A DNA stretch of 64,000 nt, from assembly GCA_027575805.1 (NCBI GenBank), contig JANBPU010000004.1, positions 186,001-250,000 on the forward strand, written 5' to 3'. This document shows, piece after piece, positions 1 to 12,038 of the stretch. A program made the position numbers and the translations under genes. The notes below the pieces were generated by a model. That model searched no databases and was not told the DNA's origin. It worked only from the letters and a program-made list of their open reading frames with translations. Each line of letters begins with the position of its first letter. Positions within the stretch are counted from its first letter, which is position 1. This stretch comes from Mycoemilia scoparia (Eukaryota; Kickxellomycota; Kickxellomycetes; Kickxellales; Kickxellaceae).

Positions 1-404
1 GATAATTGTTCATTGTTCCATTATATTGTCTCTTGTTGAATAATGTGCTTTTTTTTGTTGGGATTCTTCTTCCACAATCGTACATACAACACAACAAATT
101 TACAAAAGCTAGCCAACCAATCTTTCTGAGAAACAAAGGTCCCCAGAGCTATATAAAATATGAAACAATTAAAGAAGTCTTGGGTAAATGTGAGCGCGTG
201 AGCGCGTGAGGGTATATTATGTGAACTTTGCCCTGATCCGCAAAACCCCACGATTGGCATTCAGAATGTCTTATAAACTGCTTCTGGTTCATCTGGCATC
301 ATCATGAATTCGACATTAGATAACAACATAGAAAAGGAATTGTATACACTAGGGTTGGGGATTCTAGCTAGCAAAACACTAGATAGCTAGATAACCAAGC
401 ATAT

Positions 405-566
405 CGCAGAGTAGTCTTCTTCTTCTCCTCTAAAGAGGCATCTGGATATTCCCATGCATACAGGCCAATCATCACTGAGATCCCAGCTAAAACGTATGGG
501 CCATGGGCTGGTTTTCAGGGAATATGTGTGCCCACCCGTCTGTTCCCTTTTGGAGGAGAGCTCGCC
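405..566 (+). repeat. dispersed repeat B, copy 1
   Basis: About 160 bp that match the segment at 2323-2481 over most of their length. Shared blocks include CTCCTCTAAA, ATCACTGAGA, the 17-base block TTTTCAGGGAATATGTG and TCTGTTCCCTTTTGG. It abuts the MITE-like element starting near 567. No terminal inverted repeat, poly-A tail or reading frame was seen, so the class of element is unknown. Confidence 0.6.
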
Positions 567-689
567 ATATGGATCATAATCTTTGAAGGGTGAATTTTGG
601 TGACCACTGATTATAGGGGCAATCACAACCAAATGGATGTCCAGTTTTACTAGTAAACTTTCACCCTTCAAAAATTATGATACATATGG
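567..689. mobile_element. MITE-like inverted-repeat element A, copy 1
   Basis: About 123 bp with inverted ends. The left end reads CCATATGGATCATAATCTTT and continues GAAGGGTGA; the right end is its near-perfect reverse complement, with CACCCTTCAAAAATTATGAT near 661-681 followed by ACATATGG. The interior contains GATTATAGGGGCAATCACA, which recurs in inverted orientation at 35.7 kb. There is no coding capacity. Short length, long inverted ends and dispersed copies fit a non-autonomous MITE; the parent transposon is unknown. Confidence 0.7.
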
Positions 690-2322
690 TCAAAGTCCAC
701 AAGGCTTTTGGGCAAAATGGCAGGTTCTCAGGAATTGCATATCAAATGAATGATGATTGGATCAAAATCTGAGTGCCCATCTCTGTGTACCATAGACTCG
801 ATCACTAGTGAAATCTCGACATATAGTTAACTAGCGGCAGCAGCGTGAACAAAACCTTAGAATGCTGCAGAACATTGACACAAGACCAAGCCAATACATG
901 GCATGGCATGGTGTTGATGCTGATCCAGGTTCTTGTTAAATTAGGTAAAAGTGATATATACATATGTGTTTGTGCTGTTAAAAAGATATCAACCGAAATT
1001 GAATACATTCACATATATTGAGGTACTATACGGAATAATTCAAATTAGTTTTACGGCTATAACTCGCATATGGCTAATATTAAAGAATAATACATGGTAC
1101 CAAAGACGTGGCATTAATTGCTGGAACAACCACTACTACTACCAGCAGCAGCAGCAGCAGACTGGCTCGTTATAGAAAGCTCCACCGGACTGGCAACCTT
1201 GACCTAAAAATGGAACAGATCAACCCAAAAATCATTAACAACAATTAAATAATAAATTGGGCATGTCGAGACAAAATAAACATGGGCGGAGTGTTTTGAT
1301 AGGATAAAGGACAAAATAGGTCATAGTGGCAAAAAGCTGGGCGATACATACCCAAATACACATAGCCTTCCTTACAGTAGGAGCATGTGCAATGGCTCAA
1401 AACGGGTACACAGTCGATCGAAAACTCTCTCTCTCTCTCTCATCTTCTCATTCTTCAAAGAACCCAAAGAGGTTTTTCCATCCACAGGTTTATTGTTTTC
1501 TGCGCACAAGATAGTCGACAAAACAAGACCAGCTTAATAAATGCAACATTACGCCAATGCTGGTTTTGGGTTTTGAATGTGGGTATTGCAAATGGGCCTT
1601 TGGCAATGGCAATGGCAGTGTCTGCAGTGACAGAAGCAGGCAGCTGAGGTTTATTGCCAGGATCGACAAGCCCAGATGCACAGCATAACTTAAAGATCCA
1701 CACATCAATTAGTTTATATGACACATTCTCTGTATCGTCCCATACGCCACCTCTGCGATGCATGAGGTTGGGTTGCTGAGCTGATCTTGTTGAATTGGAT
1801 GATGGCAGTGGCCATGTATGCTGCGTTGTGTCCAGCAGACCGCCTTGTCTATCCTGTTGGCCTTGCAAGCGCAACAGCTGCCATGTTTGATCTGTATGTA
1901 TATTCCAAGTAGCCAAAACCCTTTTCATGTGTGGGAGTAGCTTGGCGGCTGGTGGATCTGGAAGAGAATAGATTGTACTTTTTTATTGTATGTGCAGGTA
2001 TGTGTGGATGTTGTGTGAAAGCCAGGCATTTCGATTATTGATGTCCCCTTCCCCTCCACCCACAGCCATTGGCTCACACATTGGGCTTCTTTACGAGTCA
2101 CCTAGAGGCGACTTATCGATCAGTCACCCAAGCCTGGCTGCCAGGATTGATAGAGAAATTTCAAGGGTGATAACACGTGAGGTTTATTACTAAGGCTAGT
2201 GATGAAAATATACGCACATATTCACACGCGAGGAAAAAATAAAGGGACATCTCTACCCTCACTCATTCACAAAACACTTGCCATTCACCTTTATGTGGCA
2301 TTGCAATCGCCAGAACAGTTCT

Positions 2323-2481
2323 TGCAGAGTAGCCTTCTCCTCTAAAAAGGCACCAGGATGTCCCCTTGGATACTAGCCGGCTATCACTGAGACCTCAGCC
2401 AAAATGTATGGGTTGTTGGCTGATTTTCAGGGAATATGTGTGCGCACCTGTCTGTTCCCTTTTGGTAGAGATCTTGCCAAC
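2323..2481 (+). repeat. dispersed repeat B, copy 2
   Basis: This is the second clear copy of the repeat at 405-566, in the same orientation, with frequent single-base differences and small indels. The best-conserved part is the block around ATTTTCAGGGAATATGTGTG followed by CTGTTCCCTTTTGG. Nothing coding is seen in it. Confidence 0.6.
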
Positions 2482-4793
2482 TAGCTATGCAAAGTCACAC
2501 ACATACACACACATATGCTGCGGATGCGGGCTCTTTGTGGATTCCCCCAAGAAATGGTGATGGACACAAAGAGTAGCCGTGGCACTTCAGAGAAGACACG
2601 AGGACCTGTGTCCAGACGGTCGTTGTGGTTGTGGATTATTGATTGGACTTGCTGATGGACACAAATTGAACAGTAATCCCAAAATCCTCTTTTGAAATAA
2701 TATAAATATTTTTAAATAGCTATCTTATATCAGAATCATTACCATCACCATCTCTGTTCAATCGATGAATTATGGTGATGCACGCCATCGCAATTGCACC
2801 ATTACTCTGGATTCCATAGCTCAGAGATGCCTATTCTGCAGCCTCAGTTATCCTAATTGTTGTTATTGTTGTTGTTGTTGTTGTTTACATGTATCTGAGA
2901 AAACCATTATATCCTTAAAGATTAACCCAACCCCATTTCTTTTACTGCCACGCTATCTCTCAAGATTTTGATTAATCTGGTTTTGTATAATGTTCCCAAA
3001 GTCTCACGGCATCGAGCTCTATGATACACATTCTCATTTCTACCTCAGCTTCACTTGCTCTCTCTCTCTCTCTGTGTGTGTGTGTGTATATGTGTACCAG
3101 TATGCCACTGAATATTATATACACAGGCACATACATTCGTAGACACACCCAACCCTCTCTTTTAGATTATAGAGAGGCCATTGTGTGTATGTAGTGGGTA
3201 TTCGATAGAAAGTAGGATGCTGGGAACTTGATGCATCGCCATAAAAGCCCATTAAACAATAAACTTTAAATGGTTTTCTCAATACTCACACACTGGCCGA
3301 TTTAAATGTGTGAGAATGAACGAGATAGAGAGAGAGAGAGAGAGAGAGAAAATAATAATTGTGTGTATAGGCTGATGGTTACTCATCAACACAAAATATT
3401 AGCATCAGCAATAAGCCAGGCATTCAAAATAGAAAGATGAGGACCTTATAGGAGAACTTGGGGGACATGGGCTTGGTAACGCCATGGTTTTGGGGATGAT
3501 TTGAAGGACAGTCACTCACTCACTCACTCACCCATTCTCTCTCTGTGATGGTGCAATTGCCATTTTCTCACTACCGCTTTCAGAATCGCCAAGGCCAAAG
3601 ATCAATTAATAACGATGATGATGGTAAAGCCCCATCAATTCCTTAATATGGTCAAGAGTGGCTGTCCAACACAAAACTTTTTACAAAAAGGCTCCATCAT
3701 CAAGAGCTGTTGTTCAGAGAAATGAGATGGCAACGATGATGATGATGAGGACCACATATTGAACATGGTCGTATTCTTCGGCATACACGCTCCTTCTCTG
3801 GACTGGAAAATGAACTGAGAATGCCAAATAACTTTGTCTAGAGTATTCTTGTAATACTCTGGCGTTCCCATGCAAATCAGTTTGGGGCTCAAGGACAAGA
3901 GGTACCAGAGATCAATGCAAAGGTAGCCAAAACGGAGAAAAGACCAGACAAGCTGTGTGCTCTCCACCATTCCTGCTTCTTTTGCCGCGCACTGTATTGC
4001 TGCCATTCGGCTGATTCATTGCGCCCGGGTAGAAATAAAGGCAATAACAGGTAAATTATGGCGCAAAACATATGTGATTCGACAAACATAAAGACATGGC
4101 ATGGTTGCTACATAGGCACTTTGATGGCTATTAGGTACCAGCAAAGCTTAGTTCTTAGTGCATGCGCAGATAGGCTAATAGAATGAGAACGAGACACCCC
4201 ACTAGCAAGGGACACCCATACAGGCAAGTCTTTAGTGGAGGACCACAGCCAGAGCAGAAGTGTGGGTGTGTATAGAGAGAAATGGTTTAATTGGACGCGC
4301 CTCACAGTCAAACCAAAATAGGGGATATAGACTCATTAACTGGCGATGCTTGGCCAAACCAGAGACGCAAGCGATGGGTAATTTGTGGTATAAAGCAATA
4401 AAGCCAGTTGGAGGTGTAGTCTATGATGAGTGTGTATAGTAGGCCTAAGTGGCGGAACGGCGTTGGGGGTCCTCTGTGAAAGCAAACGATCGCTTTGCCC
4501 GTTTTCCTGGGTACATCTCCTGTTTTGTATCCTGGTTGCCAAGCGGGTGTGTGTGCCTGACCCGGGCTGTTCGAGGGACGTTGCACCCCCTGGGCTTAGC
4601 CACGCCCCTCCTTTATTTGATGGATGGATGGATGGATGGATGGGTGTATTGTTTTGTTTTCTTGTCCTCCAGCCTAAGTGTGTGTATGTATGTATGTATG
4701 TATGTATTATTGCTTATTGGTGCTCGCCTCTAATTCTTGGTATGGCTTTTCGTATTGCTGGTGCTGCAGCTTCCCGTCCTCATTTCCTGCAAG

Positions 4794-4801
4794 TATAAAT
4801 A
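4794..4801 (+). promoter_or_regulatory. TATA box, candidate promoter of the metallothionein-like gene
   Basis: A TATAAATA match lies about 220 bp before the ATG at 5020, so a leader of up to roughly 190 nt is implied. The leader just before the ATG is pyrimidine- and CA-rich (TTCTTCCCCACA), typical of strongly expressed fungal genes. One TGCACCC match to the metal-response core TGCRCNC lies at 4582-4588, but a single match is weak evidence. Confidence 0.4.
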
Positions 4802-5019
4802 CTGATCCATCTGCCCCTCCAACCTTATCCATCATCAACTTCTGCTTCTTTAACTTTTTAGTTCTGCCTTGTTTTGCATACGGATTTCTGCAATCCTGCA
4901 CATATATACACACACGCCCAGCGTCTCTCTTACTCCATTCCTTGCAACAGCTCCAGCCCGCCCGTCCCCGGCCTTTCAAAGAGCTTTATCTACAGCAGCA
5001 ACACTACTTCTTCCCCACA

Positions 5020-5171
5020 ATGTCCAACGATTGCCCCGTTCCCTCCCGCCAGTGCACCTGCGAGAACTGCCGCAACAACAACAACAGGTAGATTGGCTCT
5101 TCCAATGCCTCTCTGCGCTGCTGCTGTGTATTCGCAGCCAAAAAGGCCTTCGCTGCCACTGTTCATCATAA
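5020..5171 (+). CDS. candidate small cysteine-rich, metallothionein-like protein (2 exons)
   Basis: Reconstructed as exon 5020-5087, intron 5088-5137 (GTAGAT...CGCAG) and exon 5138-5171, giving 33 residues. The first half is MSNDCPVPSRQCTCENC; the second exon supplies a C-x-C pair (CHC) just before the stop. That makes six cysteines, in the order C-x6-C-x-C-x2-C-x11-C-x-C, with no Trp, Tyr or Phe, which fits a copper- or zinc-binding metallothionein. Codons almost all end in C (TCC AAC TGC CCC CGC ACC), like allantoinase and ubiquitin-eL40 here and unlike the surrounding AT-rich DNA, so translation under strong codon selection is likely. The ATG has A at -3. Family assignment rests on cysteine spacing only, and exon 2 is a prediction. 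It could instead be another short Cys-rich peptide, or exon 1 could join a different second exon. Confidence 0.5.
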
Positions 5172-6756
5172 TCTTCATTTCATTCTTCTTTACTTACTAT
5201 CCGCTATTCAAACATGAGTCTGCTCGGCCTCTTAATAATCTACAAAGCTAATTCATCATTCAGCACAACACGAGCCCAAAAGGATGTCTTTAACGCAATA
5301 CCGAGCGAGTGCCTGCTTTCAGGGAAGCATTGGTCTTCATTTTCACCGCCGCATTACACAACACCACCTAATCTTTCATCGACATGCAAAGCAATACACC
5401 CTTCGTTGCCGACCACACAATTAATCTACCCAAAAATCACCAACAATATATCCATCTATCTATCCCTATTGTGCGTATACAACTACTTCTCGCAGAATTG
5501 CCCTTCTATACATATACAAAGTTCATAGTGGATAGATTGGCACCATCACCCTCGATTAAAAGCCTCGCTTTGTATTCGTTTTTGACGCCACCCAAAATCC
5601 CACACATCCCTCAAAAACCAGTATATATTATTTGCTTATTGGCATCATAATAAACATATCAATATTTTACTTTTCAACTCATTCATTTGCTTGCACACGC
5701 AAAACTATCTCATTTTCATTTTAAAAATCCTAGCATTTTTTATCATCATTTTTGGCCTATCATGCCAACCAAAAGCACAATAAACATGTTATATACTACA
5801 AAACACGGTTTTTAAACTCAGATCTTCAGTTGAAACTTGTACTTTGCGATGATATTTTAGTTTATAATGATGACCGCCATCTATTCAATTGTGTCCATTC
5901 ACTACTACCATTCAAATCATGCCACCACAAACGAGCATCTCCAAACTTTATTCAGTTTCAGATCGAATATCTCTTAAATCAAGCGCTGTGTAAAGAAAAT
6001 ATATATATATATATGCGTGTATCTCTTTTTGATATATCTGGCTCTTTGTGATACATACACCCAAAGAATAATTCGCCTCTACCATCATATCAAATGCGCC
6101 TGTTGTAAATGAATTCTGACTCAACAAAAAATTTTAGCATCACTCACACATTAATCTCAAATATTTGCCATCTTGGATTTCATCATGCGGCTAGCACTGG
6201 CTAATGTCAATCCAAAGCAATAAATGCCATACTGTGCCAACATCATTACTATTATCACTATTGGCACCTCGACACACTCACACTCATTTCACATCATATA
6301 ACTTTTATTACCCCCATTCAATTATTCCTTTTTGGTGTTCCTGATTTCATGCCTGTTTTTTGCTGCGTCTCTTCTCTGTAAAGAGACCTGCGATGACATT
6401 TTTCGGGTATGCCGTCGTTTGCCAGTATGGTACCATCATGTCCCTAATAAAACCAATTGCGATTTGCCCTGTTGTGTGCATCATCATTCTTAATTTCATC
6501 AACCACGCATATCGGCAGTCGCCATAGCCTCTTGTCTTCGACCTACATACATGTCGATGCCTAATTAGTCTATATGTGCCTCATATTTTATTTAACTTTG
6601 CCTCGTTGAATCACAATAATACGTATCTCGCGGATCGCTCGATGCCCCACTTTGCGCCTCTCTGATGACGACTAGCTTTGCCGCTTATCGCGTGTCTATT
6701 TTCCTTGCGCCTGGTTTGTCTTACTCTAACATTCTAGTAGCACAAGTAGTAACACC

Positions 6757-6812
<56 letters not shown>

Positions 6813-6848
6813 CTGTAGCTGTAGCTGTAGCTGTAGCTGTAGCTGTTG
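6757..6848 (+). repeat. AGT trinucleotide array joined to TGTAGC hexanucleotide array
   Basis: Roughly 17-18 near-perfect AGT units are followed without a gap by about five perfect copies of the hexamer TGTAGC. The two units are related (GTAGTA and GTAGCT), so the hexamer part may have arisen from the trimer array by mutation and slippage. It would be highly length-variable between strains. Confidence 0.85.
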
Positions 6849-7696
6849 TCGCAGTAGTAACAGATACAACCATAATAAGATCCTTCTCTACACAGTGTCC
6901 AACCAATGGCTTGGTAGTAATCACAGTAAATACATGCCCTCTATTATACCAATGTGTAAAGATTATATGAGCGAAGTTGCATATGGGCCGTGCCTTTCTG
7001 CTGGCTTTTTACCAGCGCTTTTAATTAGAATATATCCGTGTAAATAGCATTATCCTCTGAGTATATGTGCGTATGCATAAGAAATATATATGCGTGTGTG
7101 TCTGTATGTGTGCAAACAAATCAGTCATCATGAGTTTAGTTCTGGATCGACCTTTGCTCTCTCAATTGATTGCCGTAGTTTGATTTCTACAGCGCATTGA
7201 CCATACAGCTAAAACCTCGATCTCAAGCTTCCTATCCATAATGATGTGATGAATGGGCCTTGATTCAATCCCGCCGCATCTCCAATATACGCATCTTATT
7301 CACGCTCACACCACAATGTACTGGTTCATGTTTTGTACTTGTTTTATTTACGATATCCCATTGCCTGCCACGCAGCCATTGTCTTCCTGTCTTTACATCC
7401 GCCATTGCTGCAAAGACAGAGAGGTCTTGTGCCATCCTCATAGCCTGGCAATACCAGCCACCCATGCCTTTACCGCCTCGCATTTATATATGCCGCTTGT
7501 AAAAATATACGCGTGTCGATATTAATGTTTTAGGCTACAATGTGTATGCGTGATTGCTGTGATATCTCTAATATCTGCTACTTGATCAACAATGACCACT
7601 ACTCAAGGCTCTGCCTCACTCACACCCTGGCCTACTTCTTATACCAATTAAAACAGGATTGCAGACGACCCAGCATCTTGTTGTTAATATCTACGC

Positions 7697-7800
7697 ATGG
7701 ATCATAATTTTCGAAGGGTACCTCCTTTTGGTGGCCAACGATTATAAGCACAGTCACAGTTGATTATCAAATGACCACACTTCAAAATTAACTACTCACA
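7697..7800. mobile_element. MITE-like element A, copy 2 (diverged)
   Basis: The left end GGATCATAATTTTCGAAGGG matches the family terminus. The right end, ACTTCAAAATTAACT, is a decayed reverse complement. The interior keeps the family phrase TTTTGGTGGCCAACGATTATA. It is non-coding. Confidence 0.55.
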
Positions 7801-8666
7801 TGCTGACATACACGCCAGTATGTAAATAAGCTTTGGCCGACTGATCGCAACATGTATTTTTTGTGTGTTTTTTTCGCAACTCACCTGCTTTAGCCATAAT
7901 TCGATGCCAATAGCCGCAATGGGCTCGGTATGTGAAGGCCCACCCCCCTACCTGCCCACTGCCACAGCCGGAGCCAAATGGAGTATGTTACATGCCGAAA
8001 TGTCACACCATCTTCACGAGAATAGTTATCCCGCCCCACAAAAGTCATGGTTATTTATAAAGCCTTGGGCAAATAAATACAGCGAGGTATCCTCTGGGTT
8101 ACCAATCAATTGGTCATCGGAGGGCTTGTATTTGTTGGACAATCCGGTCTCCTTATCATTTGATTCATCCTGCTCATGAGGATTGTGATATGCGAAATCC
8201 TAATCCTTGGTGCTCGGCCTTTTTACTCAACCCCGTATGACCGTTGGCCACTCCAAGGTCTTCTTCAAGCCTGCTACATGAAACCGCCGATCGCTCTCTA
8301 AGCTTGTTCCGTGATTTTCTTTGCTTTTAATCTTGAGCTAATAATGCCTGTTCAGCCTCATGCCACTGCTAATAGTTACCCAAAATTGGGACAGATTGGC
8401 AGGTTCCGCCCCGCCCACCTTTGCCATTGGCCAGTATGCGAGCTTCCCGATCAGTAGCATGAGGACATTTATGTAGGCTGATACGTTAATAATGGCTGAA
8501 CGCATTCTTCTTAAAGCATCAAATGGCTTGTCAATGCTATCCTTCTTTGCTTTATTATCTCTATTCTCTTTGACTGGCCCCACCACAACCAACTCAAGCC
8601 CACTCCACTCTCGCTTATACTTTCACTCTGACTCTCTGGCTCACTGATCAACTGGCTGTTTGTCCT

Positions 8667-8679
8667 GCATAATCTTTCT

Positions 8680-8723
<44 letters not shown>
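8667..8723 (+). repeat. CT-rich microsatellite
   Basis: TTTCT units grade into an uninterrupted CT tract of more than 20 dinucleotides. It lies about 550 bp upstream of the phosphodiesterase start. Confidence 0.85.
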
Positions 8724-8727
<4 letters not shown>

Positions 8728-9274
8728 GTGTGTTTGTGGTTTCTTTCTATAATTCCTGCTAAATTGAGTATACTTTGGGTTTGTTGCTTTATTTTTGTCT
8801 TTCTTTGCCATTCTTGTTTCCAACTTGCAACCCTCAAATAATTCCTCCTTAGAAGCTATATTCTTGTTATTCTGTTATTTTTGCTCCTTGCAGCTACTGT
8901 CCTCTCTGTCTATCACTTTTTTCCTTTCTATATATCTATTACTTTTTCTATTTGCTTTGTTTAATCATCTTTTCTTTTTGTGTTTCTCTCTCTCCCCCCT
9001 CTATCTATCTATCTTTATATATACATATCTCTAAGCCTGCAAAAAGAGGCAAATTTATTTGTAATATTGCGGAGACAGACAGTATTTACTACGAGATATA
9101 CCCACTTTGCTATTGTTGGCAGAGAAGCCTTTCCTTCCCACACTATACTACCCACCAACCCCCTATTCATTACTGTTCCCTAGGAAGGTCATTGAATTAC
9201 AAATCTTCTCCACATTGTCACAACCACTATATTGGACATAAAACATACAACAAGCCATACTATACATATCAGAA

Positions 9275-11693
9275 ATGATTATCACAAAGGATTCCACCTT
9301 ATCTTCAAGGGACCTAATTGTCGTTGAAAGGGTATGTATATATATACACACACATACACATACATACATACATATTCAAGTGAACGCGCTTCCTCGTGTT
9401 CGAATATGCAGTTGTTGGTCACGTTATACCTGATATACCATAGTATATATGCATGCATTGTTCATAACCACCACTCCAATTCATTGACTCATTTATTTTT
9501 TTTCCTGGTCTTTGCTGTGGAATCTAGACAATGTTGACATACGTTTCGCGTTTCTGGGAATCAGACAGCCTTAGTTTTGACCCCTGGAAGTATACTCGCC
9601 CAAAACTACTTGGAATTCTCATGGCAGTATTTAACGAATGTCAAGTCATCTCTGTGCTGGGCCTTGAGGCTGGCACTATGCTAGACTTTATTTTATCAAT
9701 CGAAAAGCTATATAAGGATGTCCCCTACCACTCCTTTTACCACGCCGTTGATGTCGTGGTAAAGCTGTTCTACGTCCTTCATGACTTGAACATGGATGCC
9801 TATTTCACAAACTACGATGTTGCCTCTCTCTTGATTGCCGGGTTGTGTCATGATGCCGGTCATGTAAGTTTAAAGCAGATAGTGATAGTATGCATATAAG
9901 CCCCGCCCCAAGTTATACACACATAATAACATGAATTTTGTTGTTTTTTTTCTGCATCAATTCATATATGTGTTGTTGTCAATACTCCATTTTTCAAACG
10001 CCAACTCATTGTAATAACACTATCTTTATTTTCTGTAATTTAGCCCGGCCTTAACAATTTATACCAAGCCAATGCCAACACAGAGCTATCGAAAAAGTAC
10101 CCTGATGCCATTCTAGAGCGTTATTCTATCGATCTTGCCAGGGAAAATATTGAGAAACACCGGATGTTTTGTAATGTTGAAAATAAGTTTAATGCTGGAT
10201 ATTTGGACAGCACAACTACAGCAATGACGATAGGCGAAAGAATGCGGTCCCAAATTTCTGAAGCAATTCTATATACCGATATGTCACGCCACTTCCAGGT
10301 TGTTGAACAGTGCACCAATTTGATAAATTTCCTCAGCAAGAAGGCAGAATCGCTTCTTGAAAACAAGCCACCATATCATGCTGAAGGCCAGTCAGAACAT
10401 ACCCCAGATAAGGTCACAGCGTCACCGGAAAATTTGAGCAGAAATCCCTCACGCCAATCATTGGAAATGGCTTCTACGGGCTATCAGCAGTCTCGTGCCA
10501 CTAAAAAATCGTCTTCTACCCAGTCATCATCGTCCGGGCATAATCGCAAGCCATCCATGCTAAGCAACAAACGCATCCGTTCACTGTCACTCCCAATGTA
10601 TTCTGATGAGCTAATTCTCAATTCGGTGCAGCGACAAAGCCTCGTGAATATTCTCCTCCACTCAATTGATGTATTCAACCCGGTGCTACCCTGGAACATG
10701 TGTAAGCGGTGGTCTGATCTAATGATTACCGAATCATTCCGCCAGGGTGACTTGGAAAAGAGCCAGGGCTTGCCAGTGACACCAAGTACCGACAGAGATA
10801 CAAGCGACCAGTGTACAATTTCAATAAACTTTGGGACCATGATTATTAAGCCATTCTTTGAAGAGCTAGTATGTTTGTTCCCAGTCGAAGAGCCCATCTT
10901 GGAGACGTTAGACAATAATCTTGAAGTATGGCATGAAATGAGACTGGAAAAATCCAAGAGTTCTCCAATCATGTCACAACCAAGCCCTATTACTGCGTCG
11001 GAGCTCTATCCATACCCATTCCCATCAACAGGCCAGGAAGACCGTCGTCTAAGCGTTGCAGCGGGTACAATAGAGCTGCCTACCATTGTAGCCGAGTCGA
11101 CCCGGAGACACTCCAGCGACGGGTTCTTTTCTCTCCAACGGTATCGAGTTGGTCCAGTTCTTTCACGCCATCTGGAAAGGTTCCAGCCACGGAGACGGAT
11201 CTTTGGGGATTATGGCAACTTTCATGATGAGCAACAGCAAAATTATCTACACAGTCGATCATCAAATTGTGAAAATGGAGAATTGAGCAGCGACGACAGT
11301 TTTTCCTGTGATGGTGGTAGTGATAGAAATAAGCAGCACAAGGCTTGTAAAGACGCCGCAGTAAAATTCGGTAGTGGATCCACCAGTAACCCAAACACAA
11401 CGCCACCCGCACCCGAAGATGCTACCCAGGCTTGTTTGCGTAGAGAGCGACGGAGCACATCACTTGATCCCACACTTTTCAGTACTCTTCCCCCAAACTA
11501 TCGATTTTCTTATCAAATGGGTGGTCTCAATGCTGGTGGATATTCGCTTCACAATCCACAATCCAGGTTACATAATCCTTCTGGATATGGATTCCGTAGC
11601 AACCTTGAGCCACCATGTGAAGAGCCGTCACCGCATCATAGTGATGGAGGAAATAGTAGCAGCGGTGGTAGTGGCAATAACAATGGCGTATAA
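9275..11693 (+). CDS. class I cyclic nucleotide 3',5'-phosphodiesterase
   Basis: Exons 9275-9331, 9528-9863 and 10044-11693 give 680 residues. It hydrolyses cAMP and/or cGMP and so damps PKA signalling. The HD-type catalytic domain starts near residue 30. Visible metal and active-site motifs are PYHSFYHAVDV-like (here YHSFYHAVDVV), GLCHDAGHPGLNN spanning the exon 2/3 junction, TDMSRHF, the later Asp in SIDVFNPVLPW, and the closing QGDLE and STDRD motifs. An insertion of about 100 residues, Ser-rich and basic (RKPS, RIRSLS), sits between TDMSRHF and the last metal Asp. A disordered tail of about 200 residues with RRHSSD sites follows; such sites suit PKA phosphorylation. Exon 1 (19 codons from ATG 9275) is inferred from phase and a GTATGT donor. 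A longer upstream N-terminus is possible. Substrate preference cannot be read from sequence. Confidence 0.88.
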
Positions 11694-11899
11694 ATATATA
11701 ATTAAAGCACCACTTGTATTTGCCTATAAAGCATCTCCTTCCAAAAAACATTATTTATATATCAATTCTGTATTGCTTTTGATTATATGAAATCCCCCTT
11801 TTTCAATTCCCCTGCATTTCCCACACTATTAGCCCTCCTTAAATTATTTTATGGTTTTTATTTTCACATACATCCAATTTACACCCACATAGTTTCATA

Positions 11900-11933
11900 T
11901 ACATACATACATACATACATACATACATACATA
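11900..11933 (+). repeat. CATA tetranucleotide microsatellite
   Basis: About eight tandem CATA units in the 3' flank of the phosphodiesterase gene. Confidence 0.85.
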
Positions 11934-12038
11934 AATACACATGCGTACATACATACTTTATGTTTTCCCAGATTTTACTTCTCGCTAATTAATTACATTT
12001 TTACTGTTTGCAGTCATAAAATTAGAATTGCATATATG

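Larger units (their letters stand above)
1..4700. other. gene-poor left region, no supported gene
   Basis: No open frame here has codon bias, splice structure or a motif I recognise. The longest, about 157 codons on the minus strand at 1455-1928, looks like chance. The region holds two copies of a 160-bp dispersed repeat (405-566 and 2323-2481), one MITE-like inverted-repeat element (567-689) and many simple repeats: CAG near 1142-1160, CT near 1424-1440, GTT near 2858-2884, CT/GT near 3060-3092, GA near 3328-3350, CACT near 3511-3531, TGGA near 4619-4642 and GTAT near 4683-4706. A more GC-rich stretch at 4440-4620 lies before the metallothionein-like candidate and may be its upstream control region. 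Confidence 0.6.
5172..9274. other. gene-poor, microsatellite-rich intergenic region
   Basis: No supported gene in about 4.1 kb. It contains an AT run near 6000-6016, a long AGT array followed by a TGTAGC hexamer array (6757-6848), a MITE-like element (7697-7800), a CT tract (8667-8723), CTAT repeats near 9000-9016 and generally pyrimidine-rich + strand sequence from 8660 to 9030. The right part probably serves as promoter and leader of the phosphodiesterase gene. Open frames here are short and lack codon bias. Confidence 0.55.

Noticed and set aside
1455..1928. 157-codon open frame on the minus strand
   Set aside because: No codon bias, no domain, overlaps a CT microsatellite; likely chance in non-coding DNA.
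6665..6970. Open frames reading poly-Val/Ala or poly-Thr across the AGT/TGTAGC arrays
   Set aside because: They are simply translations of a microsatellite, open on both strands.
7865..8179. 104-codon + strand frame with Pro- and His-rich composition
   Set aside because: No start context, splice partner or homology that I recognise.
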